This document shows, in pieces, positions 44,507-56,386 of a stretch of DNA of 62,000 nt. The position numbers were made by a program, and so were the translations under genes. How positions within the stretch are numbered: position 1 is the first letter of the stretch; each line of letters starts with the position of its first letter. Origin of the DNA: Zygnema cylindricum (lineage: Eukaryota > Streptophyta > Zygnematophyceae > Zygnematales > Zygnemataceae). The notes beneath the pieces were generated by a model. The model was not told the DNA's origin, did not search any database, and saw only the letters and a program-made list of their open reading frames with translations. Where the stretch lies: positions 1 through 62,000 of the forward strand of contig JBBHKE010000519.1 of NCBI GenBank assembly GCA_037447655.1. Reading direction: 5' to 3'.

Positions 44507-47500
44507 GGTTATAGCCCCACCATCTAGGGTGCATATATTCAATGGAGCTAGCTTCATATACTAGGAAAGTATGATGACAGGAGCTCTATGTGAGAAACGG
44601 TTTCGGGGAATAGTGAGTGGACAGGTGAGGTGTCCATCCAGTCTTGGGATACCTACAGCGTCTACATGAGGCAAATTCATTAGAGATGCAGATCCATCTT
44701 CAACGGAGGAGACAAAGAAAGGAGAGGTGGTGGGAAAAAGAAAGGAGAAGGAGACGACCACACCAATAGAAATAGGTTCGGCATTCATGTCACCTATTCC
44801 GAGGAACGAGGAAAATGATATTGATACATAGGACTTTAACAATATGGCAGCAAAACACTTCATCATCCACCATCTTACTCAAGGACTTGTATGTCCTCAT
44901 TTGCAGTTAGAAAGGGCATCCGATCTTTGGATGGCTCTCATAGAGATGTACTGGAGTGGTACGATTCACCTACAACATTTGGCTGATTAAAAAGTTAAGG
45001 AATATGTATACAAAAGGGGAAAGATGTTGGATTTTTGCAATGAGCTTGCAACACTTTTTATGGAGCTAGAGAGTGCTGGAAAATAATTTAGTGAAAAAGA
45101 AAAGGTTAACTCTCTACTGATGAAGTTACCTAATGAGTTGAATAACATAGTTAACCGCGTGGAGGACTTACCGGACTCAAGATGGATATGGAACTCAGTG
45201 GTAGGAATGATTCTCGTTCGGGAGAATAAAATTGAGATCCGAAGGGGAGGAAAGAGTGGGCAAGCCTTGGCAGCTGGGACCCACTTGAGGAACAAGGATT
45301 CTTGGAGACCGGTCGGAAATTACGGAGGGGGGGAGCAGAAAAATCAGACCGACGAGTTCGGACAAAGGGCTCCCAAGGGTTTATGCCATTTCAGTATCAA
45401 ACCAGGGCACTATATGGCGCAGTGCACTAAGCTAACTGAGCTCCGGTTAAAGGAAAGGCAGACCGGTGGAACCCCAAGAGGAAAGAAAAAGGCCATTGTG
45501 ACACAGGTACATGAGGTGGAATCCAAAGACGAGGACGATGAGCTCCTATTGGATGAGGAGTTGGAAGCGACAAACGAGGTACAAATTCCACGAAAGCATA
45601 AATGTGTTTTCAGTGGATTGAAAGGTGAAGCAAGCTGGATAGTAGATTCAGGTGCCTCCATGCACATGTGTAAGGATAAACACCTGTTCACTAAGATAAG
45701 AAAGATTCCCATCGTAGAAATAGAGTACGGGGATGAGAGGATAGTCACTACTACTCTTATAGGATCAGTATATCTAAAAGTGTTATTAGAAGGAAAGACA
45801 TCTATAGTTACATTCTCTGATGTATTGGTTATTCCGGAGCTGAAAAAAAACCTCATCTCTACGTCAGTATTAGATGATAAGGGTTTTGATACTAGCACTA
45901 GGAAAAGAGTCTTTACTGTTAGTTTTGAGGAAGAAGTTTATTTCACCGCTGAAAAAGGTAGCCAAGGGATGTTTAGGCTGATTTTAAGCAATGAAAAGAA
46001 GAAACTTTATTATGGTGGTGTTCATGATATAATGATGTGGCATAAGAGGCTTGGGCATGTGAATCTAGATAAGTTAAGAGAGATGAAAAAGATGGGAGTG
46101 GTGGAAGGAATTTTGTTTCAGTGAGAGTGAGAATCTAAGTGATTGTAGTGGATGTGCTTATGGTAAAGCACACAGATTGCCCTTTCCCAAAACAGCAACC
46201 TATAGGGGAGAAAAAATTCTAGATTTAGTACACATAGATATTTGGGGACCTGCAAAAGTACCCTCACCAGGGGGGAAGAGATTTATGATGATTCTAACTG
46301 ATGATTGGTCTCGATATTCCAAGGTGTATTTTTTGAAAAACAAGTCAAAAGTTCAGGATTGTTTAAGACAATATAAATCATAGAGCCAAAAACTCAATGA
46401 AACTCAAAACAAGAGAGTAAGGAGTGACAATGGTGGAGAATATACTTCTAACTAGTTTGAGGATTTTTTGAGGGAAGATGGAGTTCGGCACCAAAAGACA
46501 GTTCCTGAAAACCCGGAACAGAAAGGGGTAGCTGAACAATTAAATAGGACACTTAGTGATAGTGCTTGAAGTATGTTGTCGGATAACAAGATAGGAAAAG
46601 GTTATGGGCTGAAGCAATAAACTGCGCTATTTACCTCAAAAATAGAGTTCTTACCTCAACTATAAAAGAGCAAACACCTTTTGAGAGATGGACCGGTCGA
46701 AAACCAAACATATCTCACTTAAAGGTTTTCGGCAGTCAAGTATTCAGTTTAGATACAGATCGGTCTAATTGGAAGCTTGATCCTAAAGGAAAACCGGGAT
46801 ACTTATTAAGATATGATGAGGATGTTAAAGGATATAGAGTTTACGATCTAAAAAGGGAAGATATAATCTTAGTAAAGCATCTAGTAGTTATGGATGAAGG
46901 AAAGTCTGCGGATACCTTCAAGTATACAAAGTTAGTCAAATCCAAATTTGAGTCACAAAATTCCGATGACTTTGAGATCATAACTATCCAGGTTTTAGAG
47001 AATATGACATTCTTAAAGGTACAAATCAGACTGAAAAGGACTTGGCTACGAAAACTCCAATGACAACTCTACCCGAAGCCGAAGACGTGATGGAAATTGA
47101 TTCGAAATCAAGGGATAGGGGAGAAGCCAAGATTGGTCGAAGAATCCACAAGAACCATCTATTCCGCTCACAGATTTTGAATGGGGAAGGAGAAGTAGCA
47201 AAAGATTTCAAGAAAAACAGGTTAATAACAACGTAACAAAACTATCTCATCAAGATGAACCTCAAACTTATGGAGAGGCAATGACTTGTCCAGAAAGGAA
47301 CTGGTAGAAGACAACCATGTCTAAGGAGATGGCCTCAATTATGGCAGCTGATACTTGGGAGCAAGTGGATTGTCCACCTAACCGAAAACCAATCGGTTGT
47401 AAGTGGGTTTTCAAATTAAAACTGAACCCGGATAACACCATTGAGCGTTACAAAGCCTGATTAGTGGCAAAAGGATTTACACAGAAAGAAGGAATCGACT

Positions 47501-48467
47501 ACGAGGAAACCTTTGTCCCGGTCGTCAAATTTCCCGCTGTCCGCATACTTCTCAGTCTAGCAGCAGTGTAAGACATGGAAGTGCACTAGATGGACATCAA
47601 GACAGCCTTTTTGCATGGAGAATTGGAAGAGGAGATCTTCATGCGACAACCCGAAGGATTTGTGGAGGAAGGAGAGGAGAGTAAGGTATGCCGTCTGATC
47701 AAATCCCTTGATGGTTTGAAACATGCGCCTCGACAGTGGAATAAGAAGCTTGATGAGTTTCTTACCCGCCTGGGATATATTTGGATCAGCTCAGATTACT
47801 CAATCTATGTTTTTGAAGATGAGAAAGGTGTCATATTTATTGCAATTTACGTTGATGATTTACTTGTTTTAAGTTAATCAATGGAAAAAGTTAATAAATT
47901 GAAAACCAATCTTAAGGGGAGATTTGAAATGAAGGATATGGGGGAAGCAAAATATATTTTGGGAATTAAAGTAGATAGAGATCGAAAAAGAAAGATTATA
48001 AGATTTACTCAAAAGGAAGCAATAGGGAACATGCTTGAAATATTTCAGAGGAATAAAGCTAATATTTGTACAACTCCAATGGAGTTAAAGAACGGAAGTG
48101 AGGGGAGTGAGGAAGAAAGAGTCATAGTCTTAGACGAGGAATTATCTCCTGAATAACATAAGTTCATGCACACTATTCCTTAAAGGCAAGTAGTGGGAAG
48201 TCTAATCTATTTTATGAATTGTACCCGACCGGATTTAGTTGCAGCTATAGGAGTGTTGAGTGGAATTCTAGATGCTCCCACTAAGAGGGATTAGGAGGCA
48301 GCTAAAAGAGTCCTTAGATATTTAATAGGAACTAGGGATCTATGGTTGCATTTGGGTGGGGAAAATATTGACATCAGTACTCGGAGTGATGCCAGTTATG
48401 GTGATGGTCGATGAGGAGATGTAATTCTGGATATGTATTATATGTGGGTGATGGGGTTTGTTGTTGG
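44486..48467 (+). pseudogene. E6 gag-pol polyprotein, 5' part (broken)
   Basis: This is a copia polyprotein of the E1/E7 lineage. The ATG at 44486 lies in the LTR (M-E-V-S-E-L-Q). Gag continues to about 45430 with a knuckle whose second Cys is Ser (CHFSIKPGHYMAQC). Then come protease WIVDSGASMHMC (near 45636), integrase (46130-46900), reverse transcriptase (47330-47870, YVDDLL near 47850) and early RNase H to the E7 junction. More than ten stops and several frameshifts are present. The primer-binding site at 44507-44521 has two mismatches to the half-tRNA form. Confidence 0.88.
44507..44521 (+). promoter_or_regulatory. E6 primer-binding site (decayed)
   Basis: GGTTATAGCCCCACC has two mismatches to GGTTATGGGCCCACC. 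It lies immediately after the LTR. Confidence 0.75.
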
Positions 48468-48560
48468 TGAAACTCTGAGACCTCCATAAGTCCTCAGAGT
48501 GGACAGCTTCCAAGAAGCCTCTAGGATAATCTTGACCCCTTTGTGTTTAAGCAAAAATAA

Positions 48561-48626
48561 CTGCCACCCTGGCAGACAAAAACTCTGACCAACTTCACCC
48601 CTGTGAAGACAAGACTCCCCTGAGTC
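48561..48626 (-). promoter_or_regulatory. Three-hairpin cassette in E7 3' LTR
   Basis: The three stems are identical to those in E1: 48561-48575, 48593-48608 and 48613-48626. They are unchanged between the two E7 LTRs (second copy at 53962-54027), although nine sites elsewhere differ. Confidence 0.75.
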
Positions 48627-49215
48627 GATAGCAAAAAGAATCTCTGAATTTGCTCCCCTGAGCAGTAAGTTATGGAGGGTCAAAGTTGACCTTTTGTACA
48701 GAAGCTCTCTGGGAGAGAGGGTCCTATCTTCTAATTTTTCTAAGTCCTATCTCTCTCACAGACTCTATCTACTGATGTACGGAACCAATCAGAATTGAGT
48801 TCCGTACGCAAAAGTACAGCTGCCGGTGTACTTTATGTACGGACATTGTACGACATGGCCAAAATGTCGACACATGTCAAATCCGGATTCGGTGCCATAA
48901 TCTCCGGAGTTTCCACAATCCAACGGAATTTTGCCACGCGTCATCCGATGTGGCGATGGCCACAAACCGCCGAAATCTTCCTTCGCGATTTCGGCGCTAA
49001 TCCCAGCCGTCCGATTAAATTCGGCTTTAATCGTAGCCGTAATAAATACATGCGCGGTATTTGTTTCATTTACGAAACAAATGCGCGGTACTGATTTATG
49101 TCCGTACCGTAAGTCGTACATTACATATTACTGGATCTATGTATCCCGTAATTAATTCTAGTTAAATGGTTTATCGCTTGTTTACATATATAAATAATTA
49201 TCAAACTATATGCTA

Positions 49216-49317
49216 GGTAACACTACCGCTAGATTTAACGGCTAAGGCTACAGGCTACTTCGTGTCTGCCGGCCGGCAGGTACAAGGATCAAATCCTGCC
49301 GCCGGCATATACATTTT
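49216..49317 (+). other. Antisense tRNA-like module in E7 3' LTR
   Basis: It has TAGATTTAACGGCTAAGGC, GGATCAAATCC at 49286-49296, and a T4 tract at 49314-49317. Transcription by Pol III, if it occurs, would run toward the LTR 5' side and the 3' end of pol, antisense to the element. Confidence 0.65.
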
Positions 49318-49529
49318 ACTTTAATAAATAAACACTAACATAAAATTCCCGTAAACCTCAGGATAGCCAAGGTAGCCATGGCTCTAGCTTCCTCTCCAAT
49401 TTCTCAGTGACTGCGACAAGTTTGAGAGTTGGAGAGAGAAGTTAGAGATAAACTGCCTCGACTTCTATATTTCTTTTCAGACCTAGAAAATACTAATAAA
49501 ACCATTAGTTTCTACACTCCCCTTATTTT

Positions 49530-52500
49530 CTAGTCAATCTTTAATTTCAGACCACACTTCTCCCTGCAAAAAATTAGCTTAGGGGAAGGCACAGGTTTGG
49601 TCATCATATCTGCTACCATCTCACTATCTGGTCTGTACTCTAAACTGATTATTTTGTTTTCTACTTTCTCTCTAACAAAGCTGAGTCTGATGTCCATGTG
49701 TTTGGCTTTAAAATGGTGTTTAGGATTGGCAGAAATAGCGATTGCTGCCTGATTATCACAAAATATTTTCTGCACACCACTCTTAATGTGACCAAGCTCA
49801 CCAAGCAAAGACTTGACCCACATCAATTCTTTTACAGCAGAGCAAGAGGCCATATACTCAGCCTCCATGGTGGACTGAGCAATAACCTTTTGCTGTTTGC
49901 TACTCCAACAGCAAGCCCCATCACCCACATATAATACATATCCAGAAGTACATCTCCTCATCGGAGCATCACCATAACTGGCATCACTCCAAGTAGTGAT
50001 GTCAGTATTCTCCCCACCCAAATGCAACCATAGATCTCTAGTTCCTACCAAGTATCTAAGGACTCTCTTAGCTGCCTCCCAATCCTTCTTAGTGGGAGCA
50101 TTTAGACTTCTACTCAGCACTCCTACAGCTGCAGCTAAATCCGGCCGGGTACAATTCATAAAATAGATTAGACTTCCCACTACTTGCCTGTAAGGAATAG
50201 TCTGCATGAACTTCTGTTCTTCAGGAGATAATTCCTCGTCTAAGACTATGACTCCTTCTTCCTCACTCCCCTCACTTCCCTTCTTCAATTCCATTGGAGT
50301 TGTACAACTATTAGCTTTATCCATTTGAAATTTTTCAAGCATGTTTCCTATTGCTTCCTTTTGAGTCAATCTTATAATTTTTCTTTTTCGGTCTCTCTCT
50401 ACTTGAATTCCCAAAATATATTTTGCTTCCCCCATATCCTTCATTTCAAATCTCCCCTTAAGATCGGTTTTCAGTTTATTAATTTTTTCCATTGATTTAC
50501 TTAAAACAAGCAAATCATCAACATAAATTGCAATAAATATAAAACCTTCCTCATCTTCGAAAACATAGATTGAGTGATCTGAGCTGATCCGAATATATCC
50601 TAGACCGGTAAGAAACTCATCAAGCTTCTTATTCCACTGTCGGGGCGCCTGTTTCAAACCATAAAGAGATTTAATCAGCCGGCATACCTTACTCTCCTCT
50701 CCTTCTTCCACAAACCCTTCGGGTTGTCGCATGAAGATCTCCTCTTCTAATTCTCCATGCAAAAAGGCTGTTTTGATGTCCATCTGGTGCACTTCCATGT
50801 CTTCCGCCGCTGCTAAACTGAGAAGTATGCGGACGGAGGGAAATCTGACCACCGGGGCAAAGGTTTCCTCGTAGTCAATTCCTTCCTTTTGTGTAAATCC
50901 CTTTGCCACTAATCTGGCCTTGTAAAGCTCGATTGTGTTATCTGGGTTCAGTTTCAGTTTGAAAACCCACTTACAACCGATTGGTTTTCGGTTAGGTGGA
51001 CAGTCCACCAGCTCCCAAGTATCGGCTGCCATGATTGAAGCCATCTCCTCATTGATGGCTGTCTTCCACCGGTTTCTTTCTGGACAAGTCATCGCCTCTC
51101 GATAAGTTTGAGGTTCATCTTGATGAGATAGTTTAGTTACCTTGTTATTAACCTGTTTTTCTTGCAGTCTTTTGCTACTTCTCCTCCCTCCCTCAAAATC
51201 TGAGGCCGGAATAGATGGTTCTCGTGGATTCTTTCGAACAAACTCGGCTTCTCCCCTATCCCTTGATTCCGAATCAATTTCCACCACGTCTTCCGCTTCG
51301 AGTAGAGTTGTCACTGGAGTTTCCACAGCCGAGTCCTTTTCGGTCTGATTTGTTCCTGCAAGAATGTCATCGTCTCTAAAACCTGGATAGTTAGGAAGCT
51401 CAAAGTCATCAGAATTTTCTGACTCAAATCTGATTTTTACTGACTTTGTATATTTGAAGGGATCCACAGACTTTCCTTCATCCATAACTACTAGATGCTT
51501 TACTAAGATTATATCTTCTCTTTTTAGATCATAAACTCTATATCCTTTAACATCCTCATCATATCCTAATAAGTATCCCGGTTTTCCTTTAGGATCTAGC
51601 TTCCAATTGGACCGATCAGTATCTAGACTGAATACTTGACTGCCGAAAACCTTTAAATGAGATAAGTCTGGTTTCCGGCCTGTCCATCTCTCATAAGGTG
51701 TTTGATCTTTTATAGCTGAAGTAAGAACTCTATTTTTGAGGTAATTAGCACAGTTCATTGCTTCTGCCCAAAACCTTTTTCCTATCTTCTTATCCGACAA
51801 CATACTTCTAGCACTATCACTTAGTGTTCTATTTAACCTTTCAGCTACCCCATTCTGTTCAGGATTTTCTGGCACTGTCTTTTGGTGTTGAACCCCATCT
51901 TCCCTCAAAAAGTCCTCAAACTGGTTAGAAGTATACTCTCCACCATTGTCACTCCTTACTCTCTTGATTGGAGTTTCATGGAGTTTTTCGCTCCATGCTT
52001 TATATTGTCTAAAACAGTCCTCAGCTTCTGACTTGTTTTTCAAAAAATATACTCGGGAATACCGAGACCAATCATCAGTTATAGTCATCATAAATCTCTT
52101 CCCCCCCGGTGAGGGAACTCTAGCTGGTCCCCAAATATCTGTGTGTACTAGATCTAGAAGTTTTTCTCCCTTGTTGGTGGCTGTTTTTGGAAAGGGTAAT
52201 CTGTGTGCTTTACCTTGAGCACACCCACTACAATCACTTATATCATCACTCTCACTGAACTGAATCCCTTCCACCACTCCCATCTTTTTCATCTCTCTTA
52301 ACTTATCTAGATTCACATGCCCAAGCCTCTTATGCCACATCATAATATCATGAACACCAGTATAATAAAGTTTCTTCGTTTCATTACTTAAGATCAGCCT
52401 AAACATCCCATGGCTACCTTTCTCAGCAATGAAATAGACATCCTCCTCAAAACTAGCAATAAAGACTCCTTCCCTAGTGCTAGTAAAAAAACCCTTATCA

Positions 52501-53888
52501 TCTAATACAGATGTAGAGATAAGGTTTTTGTTCAATTCCGGAATAAACAATACATCGGAGAATGTTAATATGGATGTCTTTCCTTCAACTAACACTTTCA
52601 GATCTACCGATCCTACAAGAGTAGTGGTGACTATCCTCCCATCCCCGTACTCTATCTCTACGGTGGGAATCTTTCTTATCTTAGTGAACAGGTGTCTATC
52701 CTTACACATGTGCATTGAGGCACCTGAATCTATAATCCAGCCTGCTTCACCTTTCAATCCACCGTAAGCACATTTCTGCCTTCGTGGAATTTCAACCTCA
52801 GTTTTCGCCTCCAACTCCTCATCCAAAAGGAGCTCATCGTCCTCGTCCTCGGATTCCGCCTCAAGTACCTGTGTGACAAGGGCCTTTTTCTTTCCTCTCG
52901 GGGTACCACCGGTCTGCCCCTCCTTTAACCGAAGCTCGGTTAGCTTGGTGCACTCTGCCATATAGTGCCCAGGTTTCTTACAAAAATGACATAAACCTTT
53001 GGGAGCCCTTGGTTCGAACTCGCCAACCTGTTTTTCCCGCTCCCTACCCCCATAGTTTCTGACTGGTTTCCGGGAATCCTTGTTCCTCCAATCGGTCGCT
53101 GTTGCCAAGGCTTGGCCACTCTTTCCTCCCCTTCGGATCTCAATCGTATTCTCTCGAACGAGAATCATCCCTACCACTGAGTTCCATATCCACCTTGAGT
53201 CCGGCAAGTCCTGCACACGGTTGACTATGTTCTCGAACTCATCAGGTAACTTCATTAGTAAACAGTTAACTTTTTCTTTTTCACTAAAAACTTTACCCGC
53301 ACTCTCTAGCTCCATGAAGAGTGTAGCAAGCTCATTGCAAAAATCCAACATATTTCCCCCTTTGTATACATACTCCTTAACTTTCTGATCAGCCAACTGT
53401 TGTTGCTGAATCGTACCACTTCGGTACATCTCTATGAGAGCCATCCAAAGATCGGATGCCCTCTCTACCTGCAAATGAGGACATGCAAGTCCTTGAGTGA
53501 GATGGCGTAGGATGAAGTGCTTTGCCGCCATATTGTTGAAGTCCCAGGTTTCAGTATCATTCTCCTCGTTCCTCGGAATAGGTGACATGAATGCTAAACC
53601 AGTTGCTATTGGTGTGGTCGCCTCCTTCTCCTTTCCTTTGTCCACCACCTCTCCTTCTTTTGTTTCCTCCGTTGAAGGTGAATCCTCTTTCCTGGTGAAT
53701 CAGCTTCCTTTAAACCCTGGAGGAATTCCAAGACTTGATGGACGCCCCAATCGTCCACTCACTATCCCCCAAAACCTTTTTTCGCATAGAGCTCCTATCA
53801 TCATACTTTCCCAGTATATGAAGCCAGTTCCATTAAATATTGGTACCCTAGAGGGTGGGCCCATAACCTGAAACTCTGAGACCTCCAT
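49530..53888 (-). CDS. E7 gag-pol polyprotein (one nonsense codon)
   Basis: This is a complete Ty1/copia polyprotein of about 1453 codons from the ATG inside the 5' LTR (53886-53888). A single TGA near 53699 (Arg codon AGA in E1) separates the first 62 codons; the frame then stays open to TAG at 49530. From the internal Met at 53648 (1372 residues) the knuckle CHFCKKPGHYMAEC is near residue 220 and the protease WIIDSGASMHMC near 303. Integrase Asp, Asp and Glu are near 503, 567 (SDNGGEY) and 600 (PEQNGVAERLN). RT has MDIKTAFLHG near 957 and YVDDLL near 1040. RNase H runs about 1220-1340, with DASYGDAP and CDNQAAIA. All catalytic motifs appear intact. Confidence 0.92.
53854..53868 (-). promoter_or_regulatory. 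E7 primer-binding site (half-tRNA iMet)
   Basis: The minus strand reads GGTTATGGGCCCACC, directly 3' of the 5' LTR. It is a perfect 15-nt complement to the anticodon arm of plant initiator tRNA-Met. It encodes V-M-G-P-P of gag. Confidence 0.88.
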
Positions 53889-54917
53889 AAGTCCTCAGAG
53901 TGGACAGCTTTCAAGAAGCCTCTAGGATAATCCTGACCCCTTTGTGTTTAAGCAAAAATAACTGCCACCCTGGCAGACAAAAACTCTGACCAACTTCACC
54001 CCTGTGAAGACAAGACTCCCCTGAGTCGATAGCAAAAAGAATCTCTGAATTTGCTCCCCTGAGCAGTAAGTTATGGAGGGTCAAAGTTGACCTTTTGTAC
54101 AGAAGCTCTCTGGGAGAGAGGGTCCTATCTTCTAATTTTTCTAAGTCCTATCTCTCTCACAGACTCTATCTACTGATGTACGGAACCAATCAGAATTGAG
54201 TTCCGTACGCAAAAGTACAGCTGCCGGTGTACTTTATGTACGGACATTGTATGACATGGCCAAAATGTTGACACATGTCAAATCCGGATTCGGTGCCATA
54301 ATCTCCGGAGTTTCCACAATCCAACGGAATTTTGCCACGCGTCATCCGATGTGGCGATGGCCACAAACCGCCGAAATCTTCCTCCGCGATTTTGGCGCTA
54401 ATCCCGGCCGTCCGATTAAATTCGGCTTTAATCGTAGCCGTAATAAATACATGCGCGGTATTTGTTTCATTTACGAAACAAATGCGCGGTACTGATTTAT
54501 GTCCGTACCGTAAGTCGTACATTACATATTACTGGATCTATGTATCCCGTAATTAATTCTAGTTAAATGGTTTATCGCTTGTTTACATATATAAATAATT
54601 ATCAAACTATATGCTAGGTAACACTACCGCTAGATTTAACGGCTAAGGCTACCGGCTACTTCGTGTCTGCCGGCCGGCAGGTACAAGGATCAAATCCTGC
54701 CGCCGGCATATACATTTTACTTTAATAAATAAACACTAACATAAAATTCCCGTAAACCTCAGGATAGCCAAGGTAGCCATGGCTCTAGCTTCCTCTCCAA
54801 TTTCTCAGTGACTGCGACAAGTTTGAGAGTTGGAGAGAGAAGTTAGAGATAGACTGCCTCGACTTCTATATTTCTTTTCAGACCTAGAAAATACTAATAA
54901 AACCATTAGTTTCTACA
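53869..54917 (-). repeat. E7 5' LTR
   Basis: This 1049-bp LTR has its hairpin cassette at 53962-54027 and antisense tRNA-like module at 54617-54718. It provides the gag initiation codon. It is followed by the target duplication GTTGG. Confidence 0.95.
54617..54718 (+). other. Antisense tRNA-like module in E7 5' LTR
   Basis: This is the same module as at 49216-49317, with an unchanged A-box-like TAGATTTAACGG, unchanged GGATCAAATCC and TTTT downstream. Confidence 0.65.
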
Positions 54918-55310
54918 GTTGGAGTAGCAAAGAGCAAAAGGTTATTGCTCAGTCCACCATGGAGGCTGAGTATATGGCCTCTTACTCTACAATAAAATAA
55001 TTGATGTGGGTGAATTCTTTGCTTGGAGAGCTTAGTCACCTTAAAAGTGGTGTGCAGAAAATATTTTGTGATAATCAGGCAACAATCGCTATTTTTGCCA
55101 ATCCTATACATCATTTTAAAGCCAAACACATGGAAATTAGACCCAGCTGTGTCATGGAGAAAGTAGAAAACAAAATAATCAGTTTAGAGTACCGACCAGA
55201 TAGCGAAATTGTAGCAGATATGATGACCAAACCTGTGCCTTCCCCTAAGCTAATTTTTTGCTGGGAGAAGTGTGGTTTGAAATTGAAGATTGAAAAGAAA
55301 ATAAGAAGAG
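54918..55310 (+). pseudogene. E6 gag-pol polyprotein, 3' part
   Basis: This is the continuation of E6 RNase H after E7. It has SSKEQKVIAQSTMEAEYMA, FCDNQATIAIFANPIHHF and KHMEIRPSCV to the C-terminus near 55295. The normal stop context GACTAG is changed to GAAAAG, so the frame runs into the purine tract. The purine tract is AAAATAAGAAGAG. Confidence 0.85.
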
Positions 55311-56386
55311 TGTAGAAATTGATGGTTAGTTTAGTATTTTATAGGTCTAAAATAAAATACAGAAAAGAATCGAAGGCAGTCTGCCTCTAACTTCTCTCTT
55401 CAACTCCCACACTTGTTGAATTCATTGAAAGTCGGAGATGAAGCTAAAAGCCATGGCTGCCTATGCTATCCTGAGATTTACGGGTAGTAGAATAGTTGAT
55501 TTACACTAGTAAAGTAGTTGATTTACTAATTTACTAAAAGTAGAGGTTTCGGAATCAGGATTTGATCCTGGTACCTATCGGCCATCAAAGCTGCCGGTAT
55601 CCGAGAGCTCTATCCATTTAGTTTATGACGAGTGTTAGATTACATACGATTTGATAAATAGATAAACATTTCTATGCTGACAAATTCATTTAACGGTAAC
55701 TATTTACAGGACACATAGATTCGGTTATGTAAAAGTACGGATTAATGTAGGGCAAGAAACAAGAACCGCGCATTTTTTTCGATACTGAAACGAATACCGC
55801 GCAAGTATTTATTACGGCTACGATTAAATCTACATTTAAATCGAACGGCTGAAATGAATGTCGAGATCACGAAAGAGGTTTTCGGCGGTTTTTGGTCATC
55901 GCCACATCGGATGACACGTGGCAGAATAACATTGGATCGCGCCATCTCCAGGGATTAAGCGAGCAAATCCGGATATACCACATGTCAACATTTAGGCCAT
56001 GTCGTATAGTATCTGTACAGAAAGTACACTGGCAGTTGTACTTCTTTGTACATAAGAGTAGTATGATTGGTTCCGTACATCAGTAGATAGAGTTTGTGAG
56101 AGACATAGGACTTAGAAAAATTGGTAGAAAGGACCCTCTCTCCTAGAGAGCTTTTGTACAAAAGGTCAACTTTGACCCTCCATAACTTACTCCTCAGGGG
56201 ACCAAATTCAAAGATTTTTTTTGCTATCGACTCAAGGGAATCTTGCCTTCACAGGATGAAGGTGATAAGAGATTTTGTTTGCGTGGGTGGCAGTTATTCG
56301 TGCTGAAAGACAAAGGGGTCAGGGTTATCCTAGAGGCTTTGTGTGAGCTGCTTACTCTGAGGTCCTATGGAGGTCTGAGAGTTACA
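55311..56386 (+). repeat. E6 3' LTR
   Basis: The LTR begins TGTAGAAATTGATGG and ends GAGAGTTACA. It is paired with 43429-44506. The hairpin cassette is partly decayed. The antisense tRNA-like module is at 55543-55634, with TTTT downstream on the minus strand. Confidence 0.9.
55543..55634 (-). other. Antisense tRNA-like module in E6 3' LTR
   Basis: The minus strand has TAAACTAAATGGATAGAGC and AGGATCAAATCCTGA, with a well-paired T arm. Despite 7-8 percent overall divergence between the two E6 LTRs, both keep the boxes. Confidence 0.6.

Larger units (their letters stand above)
48468..49516 (-). repeat. E7 3' LTR
   Basis: The sense termini are TGTAGAAACTAATGG and GAGTTTCA. The purine tract AAAATAAGGGGAG (49517-49529 on the opposite strand) abuts it. 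The hairpin cassette is at 48561-48626 and the antisense tRNA-like module at 49216-49317. Confidence 0.95.
48463..54922 (-). mobile_element. Copia element E7, nearly intact
   Basis: E7 proper is 48468-54917 (6450 bp) on the minus strand. It is flanked by GTTGG at 48463-48467 and 54918-54922, inside the RNase H of E6. Both LTRs are 1049 bp and differ at about nine positions. All signals are present: primer-binding site, purine tract and one long gag-pol frame with a single nonsense codon. It is the best reference copy of the family here and could have been active recently. Confidence 0.95.
43429..56386 (+). mobile_element. Copia element E6, split by E7
   Basis: E6 is on the plus strand. Its LTRs are 43429-44506 and 55311-56386, roughly 7-8 percent diverged by eye, so E6 is clearly older than E7. 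The interior (44507-48467, then 54918-55310) is interrupted by E7. Flanks TCAAA and TCCGA match at only three of five positions, so the target duplication has decayed or the boundary recombined. Gypsy gag sequence lies on both sides, which supports a single insertion. Confidence 0.88.
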
